DNA of 64,000 nt from contig NZ_JAKJSD010000008.1 in NCBI RefSeq assembly GCF_029029505.1, positions 62,001 through 126,000 of the forward strand. The letters are read 5' to 3'. This document shows, one piece after another, positions 1 through 8,407 of this stretch. The notes under the pieces are model-generated. The model ran no database searches. It worked only from the letters and a program-made list of their open reading frames with translations, and had not been told where the DNA came from. How positions within the stretch are numbered: the stretch's first letter is position 1; the number at the start of each line of letters is the position of its first letter. Position numbers and translations under genes: made by a program. The stretch is from Ancylomarina sp. DW003 (GTDB taxonomy: Bacteria; Bacteroidota; Bacteroidia; Bacteroidales; Marinifilaceae).

Positions 1-1092
1 CTGAACTTCTTCTTCTGTTGGAACAGGTAAACGTTGATCCTTTACAGCAAATTTTCGGGATAAATCGATATGCTTATAAGTATCTATTTCTTTCTGCCAC
101 TCTTTCTCATCGAAAGTATTCAAGCGCTTACGCACATATTGCAAAACCTGCGAACGACGTGAAAACTTACGCCCACCTTTCGATGTTCCGGCTCCCATAA
201 TACAGCCTTCACAATAGAACAAATCGAGATGTTGATTAAGCTCCTCACTTCTGTTAAACTCTTCGAGAGAGCGCAAGAAGTTGTTTCGTCCCTCGGTACT
301 AATAATATTGCCTCGTAGCATGCTATTATCTATTTCAGCCGCCTGAAATAAACCATGACTCATTGGGAAAAGACCTCCAATTCGGGCAAAAGGTGGATCA
401 AATTCTGAAAATTCGACTTTCTTTTCCCGTATATTATTCTCTTTAAAAAGCTTTCTTAATTCAAAAAAGCTCAAAACCGCCTGAATTGCCCCGTCACTCT
501 TATTAAAAAATTTCACATCGTCCTTACTAGGTACGCAGGGCGAAAGCGAAACGATCTTAACATCTTGCCCGTACTTCTCGCGAACCACCTTTGCCATGGC
601 AATAATTGGGTTCACTATAGGAGCTAAATTCTCTACCAAATCGGGATAGTAACGCTCCACATGGTTGACAAGTGCAGGACATTTGGTTGACAGGTAGTAT
701 TTACCATGAAAATTATTGAAAAGCTCTTTATACTTAAAGGCAACCAAATCGGCTCCAAAAGCTGCTTCAACCACATAATCGAAACCCAATTCGCGAATCA
801 TACCTACAAAGCGTCGATAATCATTAATGTCGTCGAATTCACCCGAAATACTCGGATCGCAAATCGCAACAACTTTTTCATCGCGTTTGAGCAATTCCTT
901 AACGTAATCTTCTTCGTTGCGATACTCAATAGCATCTTGCGCACACATGGTCACACAATTGCCACAACCAATACAACGGTTGGCAATAATATGAGCATGA
1001 TTATCTTCTATTTTTATGGCTTTGGCCGGACAAACCCGGATACAGGTGTAGCTCAGGTTACATTTGTCCTTATTTACGGTAATCAGTTGCAT
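1..1092 (-). CDS. [FeFe]-hydrogenase-like ferredoxin protein, C-terminus cut by window edge
   Basis: Reading the minus strand from an ATG at 1092 gives 364 codons open to the window edge. The N-terminus is a two-cluster ferredoxin. Its first cluster motif is unusual (CNLSYTCIRVCP, with Ser where a Cys is normal); the second is canonical (CIGCGNCVTMC). A hydrogenase large-subunit C-terminal domain follows. Its H-cluster loops are degenerate: STKCPALV replaces TSCCPxW, SPCVPSKDD stands for loop 2, and YCEGCIMGAG for loop 3. The Cys that normally relays protons is Lys here, so H2 catalysis is doubtful; sensing or electron transfer is an inference. It is the last visible gene of a minus-strand operon with the [2Fe-2S], SpoIIE and PAS-hydrogenase genes. 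The domain after loop 3 lies outside the window. Confidence 0.85.
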   Translation of the reverse strand, partial: MQLITVNKDKCNLSYTCIRVCPAKAIKIEDNHAHIIANRCIGCGNCVTMCAQDAIEYRNEEDYVKELLKRDEKVVAICDPSISGEFDDINDYRRFVGMIRELGFDYVVEAAFGADLVAFKYKELFNNFHGKYYLSTKCPALVNHVERYYPDLVENLAPIVNPIIAMAKVVREKYGQDVKIVSLSPCVPSKDDVKFFNKSDGAIQAVLSFFELRKLFKENNIREKKVEFSEFDPPFARIGGLFPMSHGLFQAAEIDNSMLRGNIISTEGRNNFLRSLEEFNRSEELNQHLDLFYCEGCIMGAGTSKGGRKFSRRSQVLQYVRKRLNTFDEKEWQKEIDTYKHIDLSRKFAVKDQRLPVPTEEEVQ

Positions 1093-1140
1093 GGGGCTGC
1101 GATTTTAGGTTAAGGGCTGTGGTTTGTAAAGCCTGTTTTT

Positions 1141-1392
1141 CTAAGCTTTTTCGAAAACTTTGTTCAGTATGTCGATAGCGCCTTCGGAATCAACTTCCTG
1201 ATACAATTCTTCCTCTATTTTTAAAATTGGGCCTTTAGAACAGTTGCCTGTACAAAGTTCGCCATGAAAAAACACCAAGTCGTTTAGATTATTCTTATCA
1301 AAAAATTCCTTTACGGCTTGCAATGTTTTACCATTACCTCTTGAAAAACAAGAACTACCCAAACAAATGGTAACATCTTTTTTATCACTCAT
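1141..1392 (-). CDS. Thioredoxin-like [2Fe-2S] ferredoxin (NuoE/HydC-like)
   Basis: This 83-residue protein has the spacing of a thioredoxin-fold [2Fe-2S] ferredoxin, with CLGSSC near residue 11 and a second pair CTGNC near residue 47. It lacks the helical N-terminal extension of full-length NuoE, so it is a free-standing domain. Proteins of this kind pass electrons in NADH dehydrogenases and bifurcating hydrogenases. It sits 48 bp upstream of the first hydrogenase-like gene and about 80 bp downstream of the SpoIIE phosphatase gene, on the same strand, and presumably shares their transcript. Its partner is inferred from position only. Confidence 0.85.
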   Translation of the reverse strand: MSDKKDVTICLGSSCFSRGNGKTLQAVKEFFDKNNLNDLVFFHGELCTGNCSKGPILKIEEELYQEVDSEGAIDILNKVFEKA

Positions 1393-1474
1393 TGTTTATT
1401 TGTTTTGTGTTTTGATTTTTATGTGGAGGTCCTTAGATTTCAAACTAATTTTTCCTCTAAAAGCCTACCAACTC

Positions 1475-2659
1475 CTAAATATAGCTAAGATCTACATCTT
1501 TCAAAAACTTTTCCTCCAAAAGCGCTGCGATGTTTTTAACCACCGTTCTGCGAATTTCCAACTCAACCGGAAGATTAGGATCCTGATGTGCTACGTTTAT
1601 CTTAGTCCCGTTGATAATTTCAATGTGATCACTCTCCAAAAGATGCTTCACAATCTGATCGGCAGGCCCCTGTCTTAATACCGTATTCTGATTGTAATCT
1701 TTAAGCAAGCGTTGCACTTTTCCCAAGGTCAGAATGCCTTCGGTAAGCAAATCAACACCTTTTAAAAAGGATATTGGAGGTAATTCAGGATCAGTAATCG
1801 TCATATCGATTTTCAGCTCTTCACCAAACTCACGCGAAAGAATACTAGCCGTTGTGCCACCACAAGCAATCTTTTTTCCCTTAAATTCATTCACCTGATT
1901 GGCTAGCTGAGCATCCTTCGATTTACTGTATGGAGGTCCTGTACACAAAAGGAGATCCCTTGGTTCCCGCAAGTAAACCACTGCACAGGAGGTATCGTCT
2001 TTGGGAATATCACCATAATTTGCCGCTGCTCTATCTACCACCGCTCGCCCCAATTGCTTAGCCGACAGGTAAGGTTGACGGCGAATTAGGCCTCTTACAA
2101 AATCATTCAGATTATCAGAACCCCATCCGAAAGGAAAACGCTTTGTTCCCATGCCCGAATTGGTCACACCATCGGAACAAAACACAATACGATCTTCTTT
2201 TTCCGCTTTAAAGCGATAAGAGTACAAACTTTTCCCCAGGTTGTTTGCTCCCTCAATACTTAGTTCTTCACACTTGGGTTCAAACAATTCAAGTCCGCGT
2301 AAAACCAAACATTCCGGACTATCGTAACGAATAATACGTGTTTCTCCATCACATTCGATATCAACAATGGTAAAAGTAGAATAGCTGGCCTTGCGCTTAC
2401 TGCAAATGGGTAGCGTTTGCATAATAACCTCAGCCGCTTTACGGATATCCTTATTCACACGCATATAGTTGAGCACCATAGATGCTGTTAAGGTTCCCAA
2501 TACGTTGGCCTTAACACCAGATCCCAAACCATCAGAGAGAACTAACAAAGTTCTTCCCTCTTCCTTTATTTTTTCAGACATAAAAACGTCCCCGCAAATC
2601 ACCTGTTTTCCGGGATTCTTCTGAAGACACTCAACTTCTATATAATAATCGGATTGCAT
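1475..2659 (-). CDS. SpoIIE-family PP2C-type serine/threonine phosphatase with C-terminal extension
   Basis: The 394-residue protein carries PP2C/SpoIIE metal-site motifs in order: LSDGLGSG near residue 42, FCSDGVTNSG near residue 162 and DDTSCAVV near residue 222. These coordinate the Mn/Mg pair of the phosphatase. No membrane segment or receiver domain is visible. About 165 residues follow the catalytic domain, with a CGGTTA motif near residue 266, whose role I do not recognise. The gene lies between the PAS-containing hydrogenase-like gene and the [2Fe-2S] gene. In Firmicutes, putative sensory [FeFe] hydrogenases are also found beside phosphatases, which suggests a redox signal converted into protein dephosphorylation. 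That link is inference. Confidence 0.88.
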   Translation of the reverse strand: MQSDYYIEVECLQKNPGKQVICGDVFMSEKIKEEGRTLLVLSDGLGSGVKANVLGTLTASMVLNYMRVNKDIRKAAEVIMQTLPICSKRKASYSTFTIVDIECDGETRIIRYDSPECLVLRGLELFEPKCEELSIEGANNLGKSLYSYRFKAEKEDRIVFCSDGVTNSGMGTKRFPFGWGSDNLNDFVRGLIRRQPYLSAKQLGRAVVDRAAANYGDIPKDDTSCAVVYLREPRDLLLCTGPPYSKSKDAQLANQVNEFKGKKIACGGTTASILSREFGEELKIDMTITDPELPPISFLKGVDLLTEGILTLGKVQRLLKDYNQNTVLRQGPADQIVKHLLESDHIEIINGTKINVAHQDPNLPVELEIRRTVVKNIAALLEEKFLKDVDLSYI

Positions 2660-2756
2660 GCTCTATTTTATTTAGGATTCCAGATTTAGGATTTCTATTT
2701 GTAAACCATTCATAAATCAGAAATCTAAAATCATCAATATCTTCAAAAATTTATAT

Positions 2757-4475
2757 TTAATTCTTCTCCTCAGCAAGCGTATAAAACTCAACAATAGAGT
2801 TCAACATATCCTCAGTTTCCGAAGCATTCTCACCCAATAGGTAAGCTATCTTCTGAACGGTTTCGAGGTTCTTTTGATTGACAGCTTTTGCACGGTTGAT
2901 TACTTCCTCCTGTTGTATAAATGGCTGAGACATATCGCGTAAAATAGCGCCTACAATTTTATTGCGTTGTATAGAGAACAAACTTAAATGCAACATCTTA
3001 TTACCCAAACGAAAATCGCGTTCCAAACTGTCTTCACCCGTTGTTAAAACAGAAGAAAATAGCTTATAGAAAGGTGCTATTTTCTTTAAATCGGCATCTT
3101 TCAAGCCCGGAATGGTCTCGAACAGTTGTTCCATTTCCTCTCCCATGATACGAGCAAAGCTCTGGTTGGCTTCCACAACTTTTAGTTCCTCGTTCACAAT
3201 TAAGACGCCTGAAGGAATTTTACCCAAAAGTGCTGTTGACTTATCGTGAGCAATTTTTCGCATATAGGAAGCACACATGTTGGGTTCCGATTTATCTTCA
3301 AGATAAGCCTTGGCAAACTCACGACAGGAATTGTAACCACATCCCCCGCAATTAATTTCATCCTTGTCGGAATACTTCCCGATCATATTCAGAGCTTCCT
3401 TAATTTTATTTTCGGGATGTTCAGGTTTAAGAGCGACATTAATTTCCTCAAAGTCACGACTGATTGAAAAATCAGGGAATTTAATTTGAGCCTCCTCATC
3501 GCTTCTGTTGATAATTTCCAAACGTTTAAGCGCTCTCGAATAGGTTTTTCTGGTACCGGGCCCATTCACACAGCCCCCTTCACAAGCCAGAAGTTCCAGA
3601 AACAGCAAGCCCGGCTTTTTATAATAGTTTAAATCCTTAAGCACATCGTAAATACTGCTAATGCCAGAAAAGGTCATAAATACCGCATCAGTCGTTGACG
3701 CATTGTCTTTAATGCCTGCAATCATTCCCCCGTCAATGGGATACAAGCTTCCCTTACCGGCACGACGAGGCACAAAGCTTGGCTCTGTATCCGACTCGTA
3801 AAATAAATCCGCTTCGAGACCTTCCTCATCGAACCATTCAGCCAAATCCTTAAAAGACAATGAAGCTTCCAGCAAATCGCCAAAGGCATCACTTTCTGAT
3901 TTTTTAGCGATACAAGGCCCTATAAATACAACCTTACAATCCTCGCCAAATTCCTCTTTCAACATTTTACAATGCGTCAGAAGTGGCGATAAAAATGGTG
4001 TGATTTGATCCTTATACTGAGGAAAATGTTTGCAAATCATTTCGACCACCGACGGACAAGCCGATGAAATATAGATACCACTTTCCTTTTCTTCCAAAAA
4101 GCCATTCACCTTGCTCGAAACCATTTCGGCGCCCAAGGCAGTTTCCGAAACATGAGCAAAGCCAAGCTCCTTTAAAGCTGCCACAATCTGCTCATCCTTC
4201 AAATTGGGAAATTCAGACATAAAGGATGGTGCCAAAGAAACGATAACGTTGGAATGGCGTTTCAGTAAGGATTTTACACGTGTTAAATCGTTACGAACTT
4301 TCTTGGCATTTACAGGACAAACCAGTGTGCAGTTACCGCAATAAATACAATCCTCATGCAAAATCTGAGCAGAGTTATTAATTACTTTTATCGCTTTTAA
4401 CTGACATTCACGTATGCACTTATAACAATCCTGACAATCGTTCTGTTCGGTATAAACTGGCTTAAAAACATCCAT
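2757..4475 (-). CDS. Putative sensory [FeFe] hydrogenase: 2x[4Fe-4S], H-domain, Fe-S domain, PAS
   Basis: I place the start at the ATG at 4475. The longer reading frame begins at a TTG three codons upstream and has no better support. Domains in order: a two-cluster ferredoxin (Cys 14, 17, 20, 24 and 43, 46, 49, 53), the hydrogenase H-domain, a four-Cys domain (CGGCGYNSC near residue 375, closing Cys about 20 residues on) and a PAS-like domain (about 410-510) with a helical tail. H-cluster loops read SSACPSVVEM, GPCIAKKSE and LACEGGCVNGPG. The cluster-binding Cys are kept, but the first Cys of TSCCP, the proton-relay residue, is Ala. That and the PAS domain match the putative sensory (group C-like) hydrogenases rather than a catabolic enzyme. 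It is the first gene of the operon. Confidence 0.88.
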   Translation of the reverse strand: MDVFKPVYTEQNDCQDCYKCIRECQLKAIKVINNSAQILHEDCIYCGNCTLVCPVNAKKVRNDLTRVKSLLKRHSNVIVSLAPSFMSEFPNLKDEQIVAALKELGFAHVSETALGAEMVSSKVNGFLEEKESGIYISSACPSVVEMICKHFPQYKDQITPFLSPLLTHCKMLKEEFGEDCKVVFIGPCIAKKSESDAFGDLLEASLSFKDLAEWFDEEGLEADLFYESDTEPSFVPRRAGKGSLYPIDGGMIAGIKDNASTTDAVFMTFSGISSIYDVLKDLNYYKKPGLLFLELLACEGGCVNGPGTRKTYSRALKRLEIINRSDEEAQIKFPDFSISRDFEEINVALKPEHPENKIKEALNMIGKYSDKDEINCGGCGYNSCREFAKAYLEDKSEPNMCASYMRKIAHDKSTALLGKIPSGVLIVNEELKVVEANQSFARIMGEEMEQLFETIPGLKDADLKKIAPFYKLFSSVLTTGEDSLERDFRLGNKMLHLSLFSIQRNKIVGAILRDMSQPFIQQEEVINRAKAVNQKNLETVQKIAYLLGENASETEDMLNSIVEFYTLAEEKN

Positions 4476-4484
4476 TTGGCACAA

Positions 4485-4731
4485 ATCTTACTGGTGATAA
4501 ATTTCATATCAAAGCTCAGAATTTATGCTTTTTCCTCTTGCTTAATACAGATATTGTAAAACACATATTTGGATATTTTAGAACACATTAATGCCATTTA
4601 TGATAGTGGTTGATATCAACTAATTCTTCAATTTTGATTAGATTTGGTTTTCGCTAAGAAAAACAATGAAATGTAAATCTCGACAAGAATCATAATAAGT
4701 GAAATAAACCCTTATAATCGAACTGTTCTGC
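4485..4731. other. Gene-free divergent intergenic region
   Basis: This AT-rich stretch separates the divergently transcribed hydrogenase-like operon and the YiiX-like gene and must hold both promoters. I could not identify a convincing TAnnTTTG box or an operator. Confidence 0.5.
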
Positions 4732-5409
4732 ATGAAAAAAACGATACTGACAATACTTATAATAACAGTTGCAGGGATTGGATCCTATTGGGGTATAGAA
4801 ATGTATCAATTTGCAGAAGGGGTGAAAGATGACACGCCCAAATTCGTGGAATCGCTATTGAAGAATAAAGTGCAAAATGGTGATATTATCTTTCAATCGT
4901 CTAAATCAAGTCAAAGTAAAGCCATACAAATTGCCACAAAATCCAAGTACAGTCATATGGGTATCGTTTACAAAACAAATGATAAACTCTTTGTCTTCGA
5001 GGCAGTTCAGCCAGTTAAACAGACACCGCTGAACGAATGGATACAAGGTGGTGCGGATGGTCATTTTGTTATTAAAAGATTAAAAAATGCAGATGTTATT
5101 TTAACCAATGAGGTCTTAAATAAAATGAGGCAAGCAGGAGAAAAGTTTGCAGGGAAAAATTATGACCTATATTTCGAATGGTCAGATGATAGAATCTATT
5201 GTTCAGAACTTGTTTGGAAAATCTACAAAGAAGCTGCTAATATAGAGATTGGGAAACTTGAAAAGCTATCAGATTTTGATTTAAGCAATAGAGTTGTACA
5301 GCAAAAAATCAAAGAACGATATGGAGACATCATCCCTAAAAACGAAAAAGTGATATCTCCTGCAGCCATGTTTAATTCAACACATTTGGAATTGGTTTTT
5401 AAAAACTAA
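4732..5409 (+). CDS. YiiX/YebB-like NlpC/P60-superfamily cysteine hydrolase
   Basis: The 225-residue protein starts with a hydrophobic segment (ILTILIITVAGIGSYWGI) that could be a signal peptide or membrane anchor. The rest has the permuted papain-like layout of the YiiX family: GDIIFQSS near residue 52, then SHMGIVYK with the candidate His near residue 81, and YCSELVWKIY with the candidate nucleophile Cys near residue 162. Relatives act on lipids or peptides, and the substrate here is unknown. It stands alone, 50 bp before the isochorismatase-like gene. A second, longer homologue is at 11186-12169. Confidence 0.8.
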   Translation: MKKTILTILIITVAGIGSYWGIEMYQFAEGVKDDTPKFVESLLKNKVQNGDIIFQSSKSSQSKAIQIATKSKYSHMGIVYKTNDKLFVFEAVQPVKQTPLNEWIQGGADGHFVIKRLKNADVILTNEVLNKMRQAGEKFAGKNYDLYFEWSDDRIYCSELVWKIYKEAANIEIGKLEKLSDFDLSNRVVQQKIKERYGDIIPKNEKVISPAAMFNSTHLELVFKN

Positions 5410-5458
5410 TAAGATAAACTCCAATTAAACCGGTAGAGGCACACAATTTAACTGAGAT

Positions 5459-5932
5459 ATGAAAAACAGGAAAGCCCTTTTAATTATCGATATGCAAAAA
5501 GGATCGTTCACAGCAGCAACCCCAAGGTTTAACACCGATGCTGTTGTTTCCGGAATAAACGCTCTGGCTCAACAGTTCAGGGAAGCAGATCTTCCTGTTA
5601 TACACATTCAGCACGATGGTACAGGAAGCGGAGAGTTTGAAAAGCATTCCTCCGAATGGGAAATTCTGGATGCTATAACCATTGAACCCAAGGATATCTT
5701 AATTGACAAATATGCCAATGATGTTTTCTACAGGTCAGAGCTTCAAACAAAACTAAGTGAATTGCGTATAGATGAATTGCTTATTACGGGTTGTGCTACC
5801 GATTTTTGTGTCGAATCTACCATTCAATCGGCACTGAGCAAAGATTATAACATCACGGTAGTTGCAAACGGACACACCACAGGCGACAGGCCGCACCTGA
5901 AAGCAGAACAGGTGATAGAGCATTACAATTGA
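5459..5932 (+). CDS. Isochorismatase-family cysteine hydrolase, C-terminus cut by in-frame TGA
   Basis: The 157 residues show the catalytic triad pattern of isochorismatase-like hydrolases: IIDMQKGSF with Asp11, a Lys in LIDKYANDVF near residue 84, and TGCATDFCVEST with the nucleophilic Cys near residue 119. Family members are usually 170-190 residues, and this frame ends early at EHYN. The stop codon (5930-5932) is TGA where relatives have Trp, and the same frame then reads on in family-like sequence (VWQNMIPTKGKIEVKTFEEI) to a TAA at 5996-5998. A TGG-to-TGA nonsense change or a sequencing error would explain this. All catalytic residues lie before it, so a shortened protein might still fold. 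Substrate unknown. Confidence 0.82.
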   Translation: MKNRKALLIIDMQKGSFTAATPRFNTDAVVSGINALAQQFREADLPVIHIQHDGTGSGEFEKHSSEWEILDAITIEPKDILIDKYANDVFYRSELQTKLSELRIDELLITGCATDFCVESTIQSALSKDYNITVVANGHTTGDRPHLKAEQVIEHYN

Positions 5933-6028
5933 GTTTGGCAAAATATGATTCCCACAAAGGGAAAAATTGAAGTCAAGACCTTTGAAGAAATCAGGTAATC
6001 GTATTCGTTCCAAGTTTAAAAGAAAACT

Positions 6029-7231
6029 ATGCCAAAAACAGAATCATTATCCCACAAAGAAGCCCAAAAGCTGGTTCTTCATTCGCAAGGTTTACCCGCT
6101 GTAAAGCAAAACGGCACAGCATTGGCTGCCAGCCTATCGGCAATTGAACGACTGGGCTACATCCAAATTGACACCATTTCGGTTATTCAACGTGCGCATC
6201 ATCATACACTATGGACACGCAACCCGCGTTATCAAAGCGATCAGTTGGATCAATTGGTTGCCAACAAGCAAGTGTTTGAATACTGGTCGCATGCGGCTGC
6301 TTACCTTCCCATGCGGGATTATCGCTTCAGCCTAATTCGAAAACATGCAACGGCCAGTGGAAAACAACAACATTGGTACGAGCGAGATGAGAAAATGATT
6401 CAATCGGTACTGAAACGCATTAGCGAAGAGGGACCATTAATGGCTAAGGATTTTGAACATACGGGTAAAAAAAGTGTTGATTGGGCCAGTAAACCAGCCA
6501 AGCGCGCTCTTGAATATCTGTTTATGCAGGGCGATTTGATGATTCCCTCTCGTCAGAATTTTCATAAAGTTTACGATTTAGCCGAACGTGTATTGCCTAA
6601 GGGAATTGACACCTCGATGCCCACAGAGGAAGAATACGCTCGTTTTTTGATTACCCGTTACCTGCAAAGCAATGGTTTAGGGCAGGCATCGGAAATGGCA
6701 TATCTGCTAAAGAATACAAAACCTCTTGTTAACGCGACCTTAAAGGACATGTTTGCTAATAAGGAACTCTTAAGCTTTCGTGTTGGTGACAACAACTATT
6801 TCGCCTTACCGGACTCCATGGAATTACTAAATAAACCTTTGTCCAAATCGAAGCTTAAAATCCTCTCTCCTTTCGACAATCTGCTTATTCAGCGAAAGCG
6901 CATGCAGGCAATTTTTAATTACGATTATCAAATTGAGTGTTATGTACCCGAGGCTAAGCGTCAGTATGGCTATTTCTCTTTACCAATTCTTTGGGATGGG
7001 AAGTTGGTTGCTCGTATGGATTGCAAAGCGGATAGAAAAACGTCTGTTCTTCACATTAGACACATTGTTCTTGAAGAGGATCTAAAGAAAACCGAGGCTT
7101 TTGCACAAGCACTATCAAAAGAGCTTGAAGCTTTCATGCAGTTTAATTCTTGTACTCATATAGAATTACATAGAACCACTCCTTCCGGTTTTAGGGAAGT
7201 TCTTGAAAAAATTATGGGAATGAATATTTAA
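6029..7231 (+). CDS. YcaQ-family winged-helix DNA glycosylase
   Basis: The 400-residue length and sequence match the HTH_42/YcaQ family, represented by E. coli AlkX/YcaQ, which unhooks interstrand DNA crosslinks. The diagnostic N-terminal segment IQIDTISVIQRAHHHTLWTR (residues 49-68) contains the QxD active-site motif. Helical winged-helix repeats follow, and the conserved LSPFDNLLIQRKR segment lies near residue 280. There is no signal peptide, as expected for a cytosolic DNA repair enzyme. It follows the isochorismatase-like gene by about 95 bp. The family assignment is firm; lesion specificity is inferred from the family. Confidence 0.9.
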   Translation: MPKTESLSHKEAQKLVLHSQGLPAVKQNGTALAASLSAIERLGYIQIDTISVIQRAHHHTLWTRNPRYQSDQLDQLVANKQVFEYWSHAAAYLPMRDYRFSLIRKHATASGKQQHWYERDEKMIQSVLKRISEEGPLMAKDFEHTGKKSVDWASKPAKRALEYLFMQGDLMIPSRQNFHKVYDLAERVLPKGIDTSMPTEEEYARFLITRYLQSNGLGQASEMAYLLKNTKPLVNATLKDMFANKELLSFRVGDNNYFALPDSMELLNKPLSKSKLKILSPFDNLLIQRKRMQAIFNYDYQIECYVPEAKRQYGYFSLPILWDGKLVARMDCKADRKTSVLHIRHIVLEEDLKKTEAFAQALSKELEAFMQFNSCTHIELHRTTPSGFREVLEKIMGMNI

Positions 7232-7299
7232 TTACGAATTGAAAATTACAAAAATCCCCCTTGAGGCAATTTAACTGATGTGCAATAAAGATGCGCACC

Positions 7300-7422
7300 C
7301 TGAGCGGAGTCGAAGGGTCTATTAAAGAAATGAATATTTCTCCATTTCGACTACATCTCGACTCCGCTCGATGTCCGTTTCTATGTTTGTTTCTATGTTT
7401 GTTTCCTGAGCGGAGTCGAAGG
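7300..7422. repeat. Short interspersed repeat CTGAGCGGAGTCGAAGG, two direct and one inverted copy
   Basis: Copies of CTGAGCGGAGTCGAAGG lie at 7300-7316 and 7406-7422, with an inverted relative (TCTCGACTCCGCTCGATG) at 7356-7373. Between them a TTTCTATGTTTG unit is repeated in tandem (about 7378-7403). Elements built on CGACTCCGCTCG are common in intergenic DNA of Bacteroidota. The inverted copies could pair as a hairpin. The rest of the 7232-7467 gap holds no gene. Confidence 0.75.
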
Positions 7423-7467
7423 AAAGATATTTTCAAATCCTAATTCATAATTATCAACACATCATTC

Positions 7468-7998
7468 TCAAAAATCCAGCTTATAATTAGACGGTAACTT
7501 AGGCTTCACAAACAGCTTAATTGCAATAATCGCACAAGCGTAAGCATCATCAAGAGCCTCATGATGATTCCGCATCTCGTAACCACAATGCCTCGATACT
7601 GTATGCAACTGATGATTCTCTAAATCAGGGAATTTCTTTCTTGAAGCTTTTAAGGTGCAATGAAACTCATAATCGGGATAGTCCATTTGATAGGTACGAA
7701 AGACACGTTTCAGGCAGCCCTCATCAAAACGAGAGTTGTGGGCAATAAGTGGCAGACCTTCGATAAGTGGCTCGACCTCTTTCCAAACCTTAGAAAAAAC
7801 GAAAGCCTCATCCGTATCATTTGCAGTTAAGCCATGGCACTGAGTGTTCCAATAGTCGTAATAGTTTGGCTCAGGTTGAATCAATCGGTAGAATTTATCC
7901 GTGATTTCGCCATCCCGTACCAGAACCACACCAACAGCACACACGCTACTCCCATGTTGGTTAGCGGTTTCAAAATCGATGGCTGCAAAATCTCTCAT
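7468..7998 (-). CDS. DEDDh 3'-5' exonuclease (DnaQ/RNase T-like)
   Basis: The 176-residue protein has all exonuclease motifs of the DEDDh family: FAAIDFETAN (Exo I, DxE at residues 8-10), IAHNSRFDEGCL (Exo II, about residue 86) and HHEALDDAYA (Exo III, HxxxxD, about residue 144). It is a stand-alone domain, like RNase T or the Pol III epsilon subunit, without a polymerase-binding tail. It is transcribed towards the YcaQ-like gene, with a repeat-rich gap between them. Whether it trims DNA or RNA cannot be told from the sequence. Confidence 0.9.
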   Translation of the reverse strand: MRDFAAIDFETANQHGSSVCAVGVVLVRDGEITDKFYRLIQPEPNYYDYWNTQCHGLTANDTDEAFVFSKVWKEVEPLIEGLPLIAHNSRFDEGCLKRVFRTYQMDYPDYEFHCTLKASRKKFPDLENHQLHTVSRHCGYEMRNHHEALDDAYACAIIAIKLFVKPKLPSNYKLDF

Positions 7999-8378
7999 CA
8001 GTCTCCCTTTTTATTTCTAAGCTCAATGATAATAAAAAAACATTAGAGCAAGTGTATTTAATTACAATCTGACAATTCAAAACACCCCTCGATCCCCCTG
8101 AAAAGGGGGAAGTTCACCTGGTGAGATTGAAATCTCTCAAATTCAATCTAACTCCGCTCAATGCCGAAATATTTAATTCAGAATTTAAATCATTGATCTT
8201 TTCCCTCTAGGGTACCGAAACGAAGTGTAGTTCGTGAATGCTTATAAAAAATCCCTATTGCAATGGCAGAGCGATTCAAACCCATCAAAAGGCTTTTTCA
8301 TTGACAAAAAAAAATTGACTTCTTAAATACAATTCACTAATTTCATGTAATACATTACAATTCATATCATTCTACTGA
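7999..8378. other. Gene-free region with a GC hairpin
   Basis: No plausible gene is seen. A CCCCC/GGGGG hairpin lies at 8093-8110 (arms TCCCCC and GGGGGA). A further ACTCCGCTCAATG segment near 8151 resembles the repeat at 7300-7422. Confidence 0.5.
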
Positions 8379-8386
8379 TATTTTTG
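8379..8386 (+). promoter_or_regulatory. Bacteroidota -7 box TATTTTTG for the YtxH gene
   Basis: TATTTTTG matches the Bacteroidota sigma-ABfr -7 consensus TAnnTTTG exactly and lies 22 bp before the ATG at 8408. It overlaps a longer reading frame opening with TTG at 8384, which argues for the ATG at 8408. Confidence 0.55.
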
Positions 8387-8407
8387 TTTCATTTTAAATT
8401 TATCATT

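Noticed and set aside
706-1113. Plus-strand frame of 135 codons
   Set aside because: It is the shadow of the strongly supported minus-strand hydrogenase-like gene.
4477-4491. TGGCACAAATCTTAC on the plus strand resembles a sigma-54 promoter
   Set aside because: The nearly invariant G of the -12 GC pair is A, and the next plus-strand gene starts about 240 bp later; the site also overlaps the start of the minus-strand hydrogenase-like gene.
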